From Sva-07 sp031398325 (GTDB lineage Bacteria > Actinomycetota > Acidimicrobiia > Acidimicrobiales > Ilumatobacteraceae), in assembly GCA_031398325.1 (NCBI GenBank), contig JANNNB010000136.1:1-6323 (forward strand): a stretch of 6,323 nucleotides of DNA, read 5' to 3'. Both the position numbers and the translations under genes were made by a program. This document shows positions 1 to 6,156 of this stretch, piece after piece. The notes beneath the pieces are model-generated. The model ran no database searches. It had not been told where the DNA came from and was given only the letters and a program-made list of their open reading frames with translations. Every line of letters begins with the position of its first letter. Positions within the stretch are counted from its first letter, which is position 1.

Positions 1-787
1 CCTCGATCGGCCACAGCGGGCTCCCGAAGACCACCTTCGTCCGACCGGGCTTCGGGCGCTTCATGCCCTTGCCGAAGATCGCGCCGGTGCCGTCGATGAA
101 CACGGGCACGACGGGGGCGCCGGTCCGTGCCGACAGGTACGCGGCGCCGCCCTTGAAATCCTGGCCCCAGCCGTCGGGGGAGCGGCCGCCCTCGGGATAG
201 ATGACGAGGCTGTACCCGTCGTCGATCAGCTCGCGGATCATGTCGGACGACTTGCGGCCGGTGAGCTCTCGGTCGATCGGGATCGCGTTGAGCGCGAGTG
301 CCGAGAACGCTGCTTTCCAGCGCTTGTCGAAGAAGTAGTCGGCGGCTGCGGCGACGACCAGCTTGTGCCGCCACGCCGCCGGGACCGACCTGATCATCAG
401 GCCGGTGTCGAGGTGGCTGTGATGGTTCGGGGCGAAGATGACCGCTGGTGGATCGTCGAGCGCCGTCATGTCGGCGAGGCGGTCGGTGCCGAGGATCTCG
501 GGGTCCGTGAGCAAGCGTGCGGCGAGGCGGCCCGGCCCCTCGGTGATGACCGTCCGCACGGTGCTCGCCAGGGGTCGACGGGCCCACTCGGTGTCGTAGT
601 GGGCGCCGAGGCCGTTGATCTCGGGGGGCACCTCGACGCCGCGCGGCACGGTCGGCTGGCGATACGGGAATCCGAAGTTGCGCAGGGGGCGAGCAGCAGC
701 GGTGACGGCGGATTCGACGCGTGCACTCACCTTCTGCGCACGGCGGAGCGCGATGCGCCGTGATGCCCCGTCGGAGGTCGAGCCCAT
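1..787 (-). CDS. PlsC/AGPAT-family acyltransferase, C-terminus cut by window edge
   Basis: The reverse strand reads as an open frame of 262 codons from ATG at 785-787 to the window edge, so the C-terminus is missing. The family transfers an acyl group from acyl-CoA or acyl-ACP to lysophosphatidate or a related hydroxyl acceptor at the inner face of the membrane. The catalytic HX4D block is N121-H-H-S-H-L-D127. The substrate-binding block is YPEGGRS at 197-203, a variant of the usual EGTRS. A block II-like IPIDR lies at 169-173 and a block IV-like VPVFIDGT at 227-234. Residues 1-110 form a polar N-terminal extension before the domain. The start is supported by AGGA six bases upstream and by a gap of only 8 bp after the LarA-like gene, which suggests translational coupling. 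The acyltransferase fold is clear; the actual acceptor is unknown and need not be lysophosphatidate. Confidence 0.9.
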   Translation of the reverse strand, partial: MGSTSDGASRRIALRRAQKVSARVESAVTAAARPLRNFGFPYRQPTVPRGVEVPPEINGLGAHYDTEWARRPLASTVRTVITEGPGRLAARLLTDPEILGTDRLADMTALDDPPAVIFAPNHHSHLDTGLMIRSVPAAWRHKLVVAAAADYFFDKRWKAAFSALALNAIPIDRELTGRKSSDMIRELIDDGYSLVIYPEGGRSPDGWGQDFKGGAAYLSARTGAPVVPVFIDGTGAIFGKGMKRPKPGRTKVVFGSPLWPIE

Positions 788-795
788 CGTGGTTC

Positions 796-2382
796 CTACT
801 TCACGTCCGCGATCATCAGCGGAGGGGTCTTGATGTGCGTGATCGTCGGACTGCGGCCGACCGTGTCGGAGGCGATCTCGAGCGCGTCGTTCATCGTCGA
901 CGCAGGGGTGAAGCCGAGCTTGCGGACGGTGGGCGCGTCGCCGCCGACGATGATCACCTTGCCGGTGTGCTTCATCCCGTGGCTGCCCCAGTACCACATG
1001 TAGAACGGGTGCACGCCGTGGTATGCGTTCGACGTCCGGTACAGGTGGCGGTACCAGTCGTCCTCGGCGTACTGCTTCTCCCACTTCTGCGACATGACGT
1101 GCGGGTCGGTGGTGTCTGCGAGCACCTCCTCGAAGAAGTCGATGTAGCTCGGGTGGTGCACCGGGTGGAACTCGTTGGGTGTCGGGTGGGTGAGGATGAC
1201 GACGCCGCCTTCCCGTACCAGCGGCATGCCGCGGTACAGGTTGAAGAAGTACCCGAGGCCGGTGCACATCACCAGGATCGGGTTCATGATCGAGTTCACG
1301 TTGTAGGGGCAGATGTACGGGATGCCCATCGTGAGGATGTCGGTCTGACCCGTCACCTCGACCAACTGCTGCCGGTAGACGTTCTCGGTGGTGATCTTGT
1401 GGACGGCCTCGACCTCCCCGGCCTGCACGCTGGTCATCTGATGCGGTGCCTCGATGCCGTGGAAGATCTTGCGGGCGATGCGCGGCGGCGTCCTGGCCAG
1501 CGACTTCGACGCCGCGAGATAGGTCGCCCGGTCCTTGGCGTTCCACTCCCACTCGCGCTTGGACAGGTAGCCGAACTGCTTCGGGAACGGGTCGGTGTTG
1601 AGCGTCGTCTCGATCTGGAAGATCTTCGGGCCGTGGTCGCGCATGACCTTGCCCATCCGCCAGCCGCTCTTGTGCAGCTCGGACTTGTGCTGGTCCATGA
1701 AGGAGTGCGATGCCTCCATGGTGGTCGGGTTGTGATGGTGACGCAGCGAGCGGTACGACGCGAGCCCGATGGCGGTCGACTTCCAGCCCCCGTCCATCGC
1801 GACGAGGTTGATGTTGACGTACACGAGCAGGTCGGACTCGGCGGCCCGCTTGTTGATCTCGACTTCCTCACCCTCCGGCGTGGTGCCGAGGAATGCAAGA
1901 TTGTCGAGGTCCTCCGCGTCGTGCTGGTACAGCATTCCTCGCGGCTCGAACGCGTCGTAGACGCGGTCGCCGAGCGCGTGGCGCAGCTCGAACTCGTGCA
2001 TCCGGCGATGGAGTGCGAGGGCGGCGATGATGTGGACGTCGTCGACGCCGGCGTCGGCGGCCATCGTGAGCACCTGTTCGATGATCCGCTGGCGCAGGTC
2101 GGGGCGCGTCATCTTCGGCAGCGGGAGGCTGACGTCGTCGAACGCGATCGTCAGCTTCATGCCGGGGAACAGCAGCGTGGGCAGAGGGTCCATGTCGATC
2201 GGGTTGAGCAGCGCATTGCGGATGGCGCCGTCGATGTCGTCGATCGCCTTCTCCGGTTCGGGCGCGTAGATCACGCGGCTGCGGTCGGCGGGCAGCTTCT
2301 CGAGGCGGAAGCCTTCGCCGTGCCAGAACAGCGTCGGCGGTGTCGAGCGGTCGACGTCGAGTACGAATCCAGGACGAGGCAT
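796..2382 (-). CDS. LarA-like (DUF2088, lactate racemase family) protein
   Basis: This 528-aa protein has the LarA N-terminal domain pattern. There is an acidic DDVSLPLP loop at 82-89, then AALALHRRM at 120-128 (family consensus A-x-GTHRPM), LGTTPEGEEVEINK at 165-178, and GGWKS at 198-202. LarA of Lactobacillus racemises lactate using a nickel-pincer nucleotide covalently held by a lysine. Aligned by eye, K201 matches that lysine, and H217 (in HHHNP) and H125 match two catalytic histidines. The family arginine after DDxT is L86, and the histidine about ten residues before the lysine is absent. The C-terminal domain ends with KVIIVGGDAPTVRKLGF (475-491), typical of the family. It is about 100 residues longer than LarA, much of it around 220-345. 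The open frame continues upstream to 2511, but that part is only repeat DNA, so I chose ATG 2380-2382, with AGGA nine bases before it. No larB, larC or larE is in view. Substrate unknown; likely a hydroxy-acid or sugar-like compound. Confidence 0.82.
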   Translation of the reverse strand: MPRPGFVLDVDRSTPPTLFWHGEGFRLEKLPADRSRVIYAPEPEKAIDDIDGAIRNALLNPIDMDPLPTLLFPGMKLTIAFDDVSLPLPKMTRPDLRQRIIEQVLTMAADAGVDDVHIIAALALHRRMHEFELRHALGDRVYDAFEPRGMLYQHDAEDLDNLAFLGTTPEGEEVEINKRAAESDLLVYVNINLVAMDGGWKSTAIGLASYRSLRHHHNPTTMEASHSFMDQHKSELHKSGWRMGKVMRDHGPKIFQIETTLNTDPFPKQFGYLSKREWEWNAKDRATYLAASKSLARTPPRIARKIFHGIEAPHQMTSVQAGEVEAVHKITTENVYRQQLVEVTGQTDILTMGIPYICPYNVNSIMNPILVMCTGLGYFFNLYRGMPLVREGGVVILTHPTPNEFHPVHHPSYIDFFEEVLADTTDPHVMSQKWEKQYAEDDWYRHLYRTSNAYHGVHPFYMWYWGSHGMKHTGKVIIVGGDAPTVRKLGFTPASTMNDALEIASDTVGRSPTITHIKTPPLMIADVK

Positions 2383-2555
2383 CAGAGGAGTTCCTGACTT
2401 GAGTGCGGCGACGAGGGAAGCGCCAGCGACGAGTCGCACGGACGAGTAGCCGAAGCGGAGCGGCGGTGATCGAGGACCATCATGAACGGAAGCGCCAGCG
2501 ACGAGTCGCACGGACGAGTAGCCGAAGCGGAGCGGCGGTGATCGAGGACCGTCAT
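2382..2555 (-). CDS. Possible 57-aa repeat-encoded small protein, uncertain
   Basis: An open frame of 57 codons fills the gap between the dehydrogenase and the LarA-like gene. Its ATG overlaps the dehydrogenase stop (ATGA, 2552-2555), and its TGA overlaps the LarA-like start by one base (TGATG, 2380-2384). It consists of two 24-residue copies, each containing VLDHRRSASATRPC followed by DSSLALP, plus a short tail SPHSSQELL. No signal peptide, membrane segment or known domain is visible. The exact tiling suggests translation through the gap, at least as a coupling peptide. However, the DNA is a tandem repeat with a period divisible by three, and other frames across it are also open. It may therefore be a non-coding repeat that happens to be readable. 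I see no independent evidence of a function. Confidence 0.25.
   Translation of the reverse strand: MTVLDHRRSASATRPCDSSLALPFMMVLDHRRSASATRPCDSSLALPSSPHSSQELL
2416..2555. repeat. Two-copy 72-bp tandem repeat inside the operon
   Basis: The 63 bases at 2416-2478 are repeated without a mismatch at 2488-2550. With one mismatch the match continues to 2483/2555, so the unit is 72 bp with a 9-bp less conserved piece. Each unit starts GGAAGCGCCAGCGACGAG and ends GATCGAGGACC on the plus strand, and contains GACGAGT twice. The block starts at the dehydrogenase stop codon and occupies most of the 169 bp before the LarA-like start. Only short, weak hairpins (for example GCGAC/GTCGC, and GCCG/CGGC) are visible. 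It could be a dispersed intergenic repeat, a recent local duplication or the coding sequence of a small protein. Near-identity of the copies points to recent duplication or constraint. Confidence 0.95.
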
Positions 2556-3739
2556 CGGAGATCGAAGGCGATCTTCACGGCGCCGCGGCGGCCGGCGGTG
2601 GCGGCGTGGGCGATGGCGTCGACGTGGTCGTCGAGGGGGTAGGTGGCCGAGAGCAGGCGCTCTGCCTCGAGGTCGTTGGCGGTCTCGATGGCGAGGTCGA
2701 ACGTCCGGCGGGTCGTGCCGTCGGACAGCGTCTCGGTGCCGTAGGTGTAGGCGCCCTTGAGCTCGGTCTCGCGGTGCCAGAGGCCGGTGAGATCGAGCGT
2801 GACGTCGGCCGGCATGCCGAGCAGGACGACGCGGCCGCGCGGTCGAGTGATGCGTAGACAGTCGGTGACGCTGGCGCTGTTGCCGACGGCGTCGATCGTG
2901 ACGTGCGCACCCGAGCTCAGGTGATCGCCCACCACGTGGCAGCCGGCCGCCCGGCGGACGGCGCGGGGAAGCTCCGAGGGCGCAACCACGGTGTCGGCGC
3001 CGAGTTGCTCGGCGAGGATTCGCTGGTGCGGGTAGCGGGCGCCCACGATGATCCGTACGTCCGGCAGGTAGCGGCGGAGACCGGCGATCGCCGCGAGCCC
3101 CATCGTCCCGGCGCCGAGCACGGCGACGATCGGTTGGACCGAGGTGTCCTGGCGGGCGGCGATGGTCGGCGCGCACAACAGTGCGGCGTGGATGCCGCCG
3201 GCGATCGGCTCGACGAGCACCGCCCGCTCGTCGGGCATGTCATCTGGAATGGGGTGGAGTTGGGTGGTGTGGGCGACGAACGTCGGTGCCCAGCCACCAC
3301 CGGTGGAGCAGCAGAACCCGGTCTGGATGCCCGGCTCGAGGTGGCCGGTCGCGAGGTGGGCGTAGTCGTCACCGGCGGCGGGCGCGGCGCCGTCGAACGG
3401 GGGAGCGAAGCCTCGCGCTTCGTGCCCGAGCACCGGTTCGAGGATGACCCGGGTGCCGTCGTCGAGTTCGCCGACCACTTCGTGGCCGGGGATGAACGGG
3501 AACGACACCCAGTCGTCGAAGTACAGCGAGGCGTGGCCTTCGACGAGCGACAGGTCGGAGCCGCAGATGCCGGCGAGCCGGGTGTGCACGCGTTGCCAGC
3601 CGGGGCCGGGCAGTTCGGGCTCGTCGACGACGACGTAGTCGAGCGGTCCGAGCTTGGCGGCGGTGATCGGCGAGAGCGCCGATGCGATGCGCGCCATTCC
3701 GATCTTCGGGACCGAGCGGGAGACCTGCAGCGCCTTCAC
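2552..3739 (-). CDS. Zinc-type medium-chain alcohol dehydrogenase (MDR superfamily)
   Basis: This 395-aa protein has an N-terminal GroES-like catalytic domain and a Rossmann domain with GAGTMG at 209-214. Family members oxidise or reduce alcohols, polyols or aldehydes with NAD(P) in the cytosol. Candidate catalytic zinc ligands are C59 (in CGSD), H86 (in PGHE, with E87) and E177 (in VEP). The lobe that normally binds a structural zinc through four cysteines (about 101-125, EPVLGHEARG then PPFDGAAPAAGDD) has none, so that metal is probably lost. C143-C144 occur just after it in GFCCSTGGGW. The start is GTG at 3737-3739, overlapping the upstream stop by four bases (GTGA) and preceded by a good AGAGGGA ribosome-binding site, so it is translationally coupled to the reductase fusion. 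A likely role is redox of an alcohol or aldehyde made in the same pathway. Substrate and cofactor are not readable from the sequence. Confidence 0.88.
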   Translation of the reverse strand: MKALQVSRSVPKIGMARIASALSPITAAKLGPLDYVVVDEPELPGPGWQRVHTRLAGICGSDLSLVEGHASLYFDDWVSFPFIPGHEVVGELDDGTRVILEPVLGHEARGFAPPFDGAAPAAGDDYAHLATGHLEPGIQTGFCCSTGGGWAPTFVAHTTQLHPIPDDMPDERAVLVEPIAGGIHAALLCAPTIAARQDTSVQPIVAVLGAGTMGLAAIAGLRRYLPDVRIIVGARYPHQRILAEQLGADTVVAPSELPRAVRRAAGCHVVGDHLSSGAHVTIDAVGNSASVTDCLRITRPRGRVVLLGMPADVTLDLTGLWHRETELKGAYTYGTETLSDGTTRRTFDLAIETANDLEAERLLSATYPLDDHVDAIAHAATAGRRGAVKIAFDLR

Positions 3740-6132
3740 GACCGGGTCCCTCTGTCGACGGCGTTCGTGCTCGACGTCGTGAAGCGTTCACGACGTTGGC
3801 GTTCCGACAGCAGCGGCCCGAACGGCAGCCGGGGTCGGGGGCCGCCTGGCGACTTGCTCCAGTTCTCGACGAGCCATCCCCGCTTGCGGGCGATCGTGGC
3901 GAGGCGGGTCTCGGGGTTGACGGCGACGGGGAACCCGACCGCTTCGAACAGCGGGAGGTCCGACGACGAGTCGGCGTACGCCACGCACTCGTCGAGGTGG
4001 AACCCCTCGGCGTCGCAGTAGTCCGAGAGGATCTGGGCCCGCGCCTCGCCGGTCGGCGGCACCGTGACCATCTCGCCCGAGTAGGTGCCATCGGGGCGGA
4101 TCGACATCTCGGCGGCGACGATCTCGTCGAACAGCGGTCGGAGCCCCTCGACGGCGAAGCTGAGCGCCCCGGTGATGAGGATCGTGCGGTGCCCGAGTGC
4201 ACGGTGTTCGCGCACCCGGCGCATCCCGGCCGGGAACGACTTGGTGATGATCAGCTGGGTGAACAGCTCGCGGGCGTCCTGTTCGATCTGTTCGACCGGG
4301 GCGTCCTCGTACCGGCGGTAGAAGTGGCGCAGGAAGTCGGTGCGGTCGGTGCGGTCGAGCTTGAGCAGGCCCGGCGCCTCGACCATGGTGCGGAGGGCGT
4401 AACGGATCCGCTCGGGCGTGTCGAGCCGCCGAGTGGCGAGCCACGAGTAACTCTCGACGACGTTCGACGAGATGAGCGTGTTCTCGAGATCGAACGCGAC
4501 GACCTGCCGCCGGGGATCGAGCACCTGCTTGCGCATGCGGGCCATGCGATCGATGCTGCCCGACGGCCCGGGCGTGGTCTTCACGCGGGCGTGCTGGATG
4601 ATCGACGGAAGGTGGATCTGGGTGATGTAGGTGGGCCAGTCGACGCTGCGCGGGTCGATGTTGAAGTCGGCCCGGTCGGTGGCGTCGAGGCCGTCCCAGA
4701 TCTTCATGAGGTTGTCGACCTGATAGATCGCCTCGCACTCCGTGTAGAGCCCGTAGAGCTCGACGTAGGTGAGCGCCCGCTCGACCTCGAGGCGCTTCAT
4801 CTCGATCTGCGCGGCCCATTCGGCCTGCCGTCCGCGAAGCGGCACGTGGTGCAGGATCTTCTCGCCGCGGGAGAGCAACACCTTGGCGCGGTTGAGTTGG
4901 CCCTGCACGCGGCCACGTCCGATGAACTGCCATTCCGGCGGCACGATCGGCTGACCCTTCGCGTCGTACACCGGGTGTTCGCGGAACCAGCCGCTGGCGT
5001 TGTCCACGAGCGTCCGGTACTTCAGCGGGTTGATGCCGCCGGACGCGACCTGGGTGATCGCCGGGGCCTCGTCGGGCCCGAGGGCGGCGACGGCGATGAT
5101 CGCGGCGACGACGAGGTCGACCGGGATCACGTCGACCGTGCCCTCCGGCGCGCCGGGGAATGCGCTGAGCAGCCCGCGGGCGTAGGAGATGATGACGGGC
5201 TCGGCCATCCGGAAGCCGCGGATCCAGCCCGGCTTCGGCTCGGCGAGTGCCGACTCGATGATCGACGGCCGAACGATGGAGACCGGCACGTCACCCTTCA
5301 CGTCGGTGAGCGCCTGTTCGCCGAGTGCTTTCGTGAACGCGTAGGCGTCGGGCCAGCCGACGCTGGCGGCGCGGGCGCGGCCGGCCTCGACGAGTTGATC
5401 CTTGACCCAGCGCTCGCGGAGCTGTTCGGTCTTCGACGCGAGGGCGGGAGCGCCGGCAGCACCGAGTTCGGCGCGAGCCTCGGAACGGAACTGTACGAGC
5501 CGGGCCGGTTCGCGGCTGGCGGCGTCGCTGTCGGAGCGCAGACGGCGGCTCGCATCGACCTCGCTGCGCCAATCGATGCCGATGTCGAACGGACCGTCGC
5601 TGACGAGAATTTCCGGGGCGTTGCCGCGGCGGTTGCCGGCGACGTAGCACGTGGACACGGCGACCAGGTGGGGGGTGACGCCGAGCTCGTTGCACAGGTT
5701 GGCGATGCGCGACGGGCCGAGCAGGTTGATCTCGACGGCCGAGTCGAGCGGCGAGTCGAACGACACGGCTGCGGCCGAGTGGATGATGATGTCGCACGAT
5801 GCCCAGATGTCGCGGTCGGCGTCGTTCAGACCGAGTCCGTCACGGGTGACGTCGCCGGCGACCGCGGTGATGCGAGCGGCGACCGCCGTGTCGAAGTCGG
5901 CACCGTGTGTCGCGCGCAGTCGGTCGAAGGCGTCGTTCTTGAGGATCTCCTTGCGAGCGCGATCGGCGGCACTGGTGCGCTTGCCGTCGCGAATGAGCAG
6001 GACGAGCTGGCAGTCGGGGACGCTGCGGAGCAGTCGTTCGACGAGCGCGGTGCCGACGAAACCGGTCGATCCGGTGATGGCGATCCGTTTCCCCGACAGC
6101 GATGCAGCGATCACGGTTGACAGTTCTACCAC
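3736..6132 (-). CDS. Fatty acyl-CoA reductase-like / HAD-IB phosphatase-like fusion protein
   Basis: This is a 798-aa two-part protein. Residues 15-425 are an extended short-chain dehydrogenase of the NAD_binding_4 (male sterility, fatty acyl-CoA reductase) family: GSTGFVG at 21-27 binds NAD(P), S160 lies in VSTCYVAG, YAFTK is at 264-268, and the RPSIIESALAEPKPGW stretch (288-303) is characteristic. Such domains reduce acyl-CoA to aldehyde or alcohol. A charged helical linker (about 430-530) resembles the C-terminal part of bacterial reductases. Residues 541-760 are HAD-IB: motif I DLENT 548-552, motif II T654 in LITGA, R698 at the motif III lysine, and motif IV ADSSSD 720-725. The second motif I aspartate is glutamate, so phosphatase activity is uncertain. 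The call uses GTG at 6130-6132, which has no clear ribosome-binding site. GTG at 6112-6114, eight bases after a -10-like TAGAAC, is a credible alternative. It is the first gene of the operon. Confidence 0.88.
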   Translation of the reverse strand: MVELSTVIAASLSGKRIAITGSTGFVGTALVERLLRSVPDCQLVLLIRDGKRTSAADRARKEILKNDAFDRLRATHGADFDTAVAARITAVAGDVTRDGLGLNDADRDIWASCDIIIHSAAAVSFDSPLDSAVEINLLGPSRIANLCNELGVTPHLVAVSTCYVAGNRRGNAPEILVSDGPFDIGIDWRSEVDASRRLRSDSDAASREPARLVQFRSEARAELGAAGAPALASKTEQLRERWVKDQLVEAGRARAASVGWPDAYAFTKALGEQALTDVKGDVPVSIVRPSIIESALAEPKPGWIRGFRMAEPVIISYARGLLSAFPGAPEGTVDVIPVDLVVAAIIAVAALGPDEAPAITQVASGGINPLKYRTLVDNASGWFREHPVYDAKGQPIVPPEWQFIGRGRVQGQLNRAKVLLSRGEKILHHVPLRGRQAEWAAQIEMKRLEVERALTYVELYGLYTECEAIYQVDNLMKIWDGLDATDRADFNIDPRSVDWPTYITQIHLPSIIQHARVKTTPGPSGSIDRMARMRKQVLDPRRQVVAFDLENTLISSNVVESYSWLATRRLDTPERIRYALRTMVEAPGLLKLDRTDRTDFLRHFYRRYEDAPVEQIEQDARELFTQLIITKSFPAGMRRVREHRALGHRTILITGALSFAVEGLRPLFDEIVAAEMSIRPDGTYSGEMVTVPPTGEARAQILSDYCDAEGFHLDECVAYADSSSDLPLFEAVGFPVAVNPETRLATIARKRGWLVENWSKSPGGPRPRLPFGPLLSERQRRERFTTSSTNAVDRGTRS

Positions 6133-6145
6133 CTTCGTCTACCAA
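6117..6145 (+). promoter_or_regulatory. Candidate divergent promoter (-35 TTGACA, -10 TACCAA)
   Basis: On the plus strand, TTGACA at 6117-6122 is a perfect -35 consensus, rare in such GC-rich DNA. It is followed by a 17-bp spacer and TACCAA at 6140-6145, with T next. Only three of six bases match TATAAT, so the -10 is weak. Transcription would begin near 6152, giving an almost leaderless message for the ATG at 6157. The -10 lies in the left half of the 16-bp palindrome, so a bound protein would block it. The -35 lies within the first codons called for the reductase fusion, which fits that gene starting slightly downstream. Confidence 0.4.
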
Positions 6146-6153
6146 TTGGTAGA
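6138..6153. promoter_or_regulatory. Perfect 16-bp palindrome, likely repressor operator
   Basis: TCTACCAATTGGTAGA is a perfect 16-bp inverted repeat with no spacer, in the 24 bp between the GTG called for the reductase fusion (6132) and a plus-strand ATG (6157). Its AT-rich centre contrasts with the GC-rich surroundings. Short gapless palindromes of this kind in a divergent gap are typical operators of dimeric TetR-type repressors. That a TetR-type protein binds here is inference, supported by the regulator-like start of the divergent frame and by overlap with a candidate -10 box. A protein bound here could repress both directions. Confidence 0.6.
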
Positions 6154-6156
6154 GAG

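Noticed and set aside
365..833. Short plus-strand frames and an 86-codon minus-strand frame over the acyltransferase
   Set aside because: All overlap the acyltransferase frame, which carries the HX4D and EGGRS blocks; the others show no motif.
721..2397. 558-codon plus-strand open frame opposite the LarA-like gene
   Set aside because: It is antisense to a gene with clear family motifs, its translation is rich in R, V, D and H without recognisable domains, and long antisense frames are expected from GC-biased third positions.
2383..2511. 43-residue N-terminal extension of the LarA-like protein
   Set aside because: The extension lies in the tandem repeat and repeats RLVAGAS, while ATG 2380-2382 has its own ribosome-binding site and begins the family-like sequence.
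2416..2555. CRISPR array or rho-independent terminator
   Set aside because: There are only two units with a 9-bp interval rather than spacers, and no strong GC hairpin followed by a T tract is present.
2382..3176. 264-codon minus-strand frame running from the dehydrogenase into the repeat
   Set aside because: Its upstream part is an arginine/proline-rich out-of-frame reading of the dehydrogenase. Only the last 57 codons, outside that gene, are considered as a separate candidate.
3682..6120. 812-codon plus-strand open frame opposite the reductase-HAD fusion
   Set aside because: It mirrors the codon structure of the real gene and encodes low-complexity R/D/G/V-rich protein with no motif, so it is a shadow.
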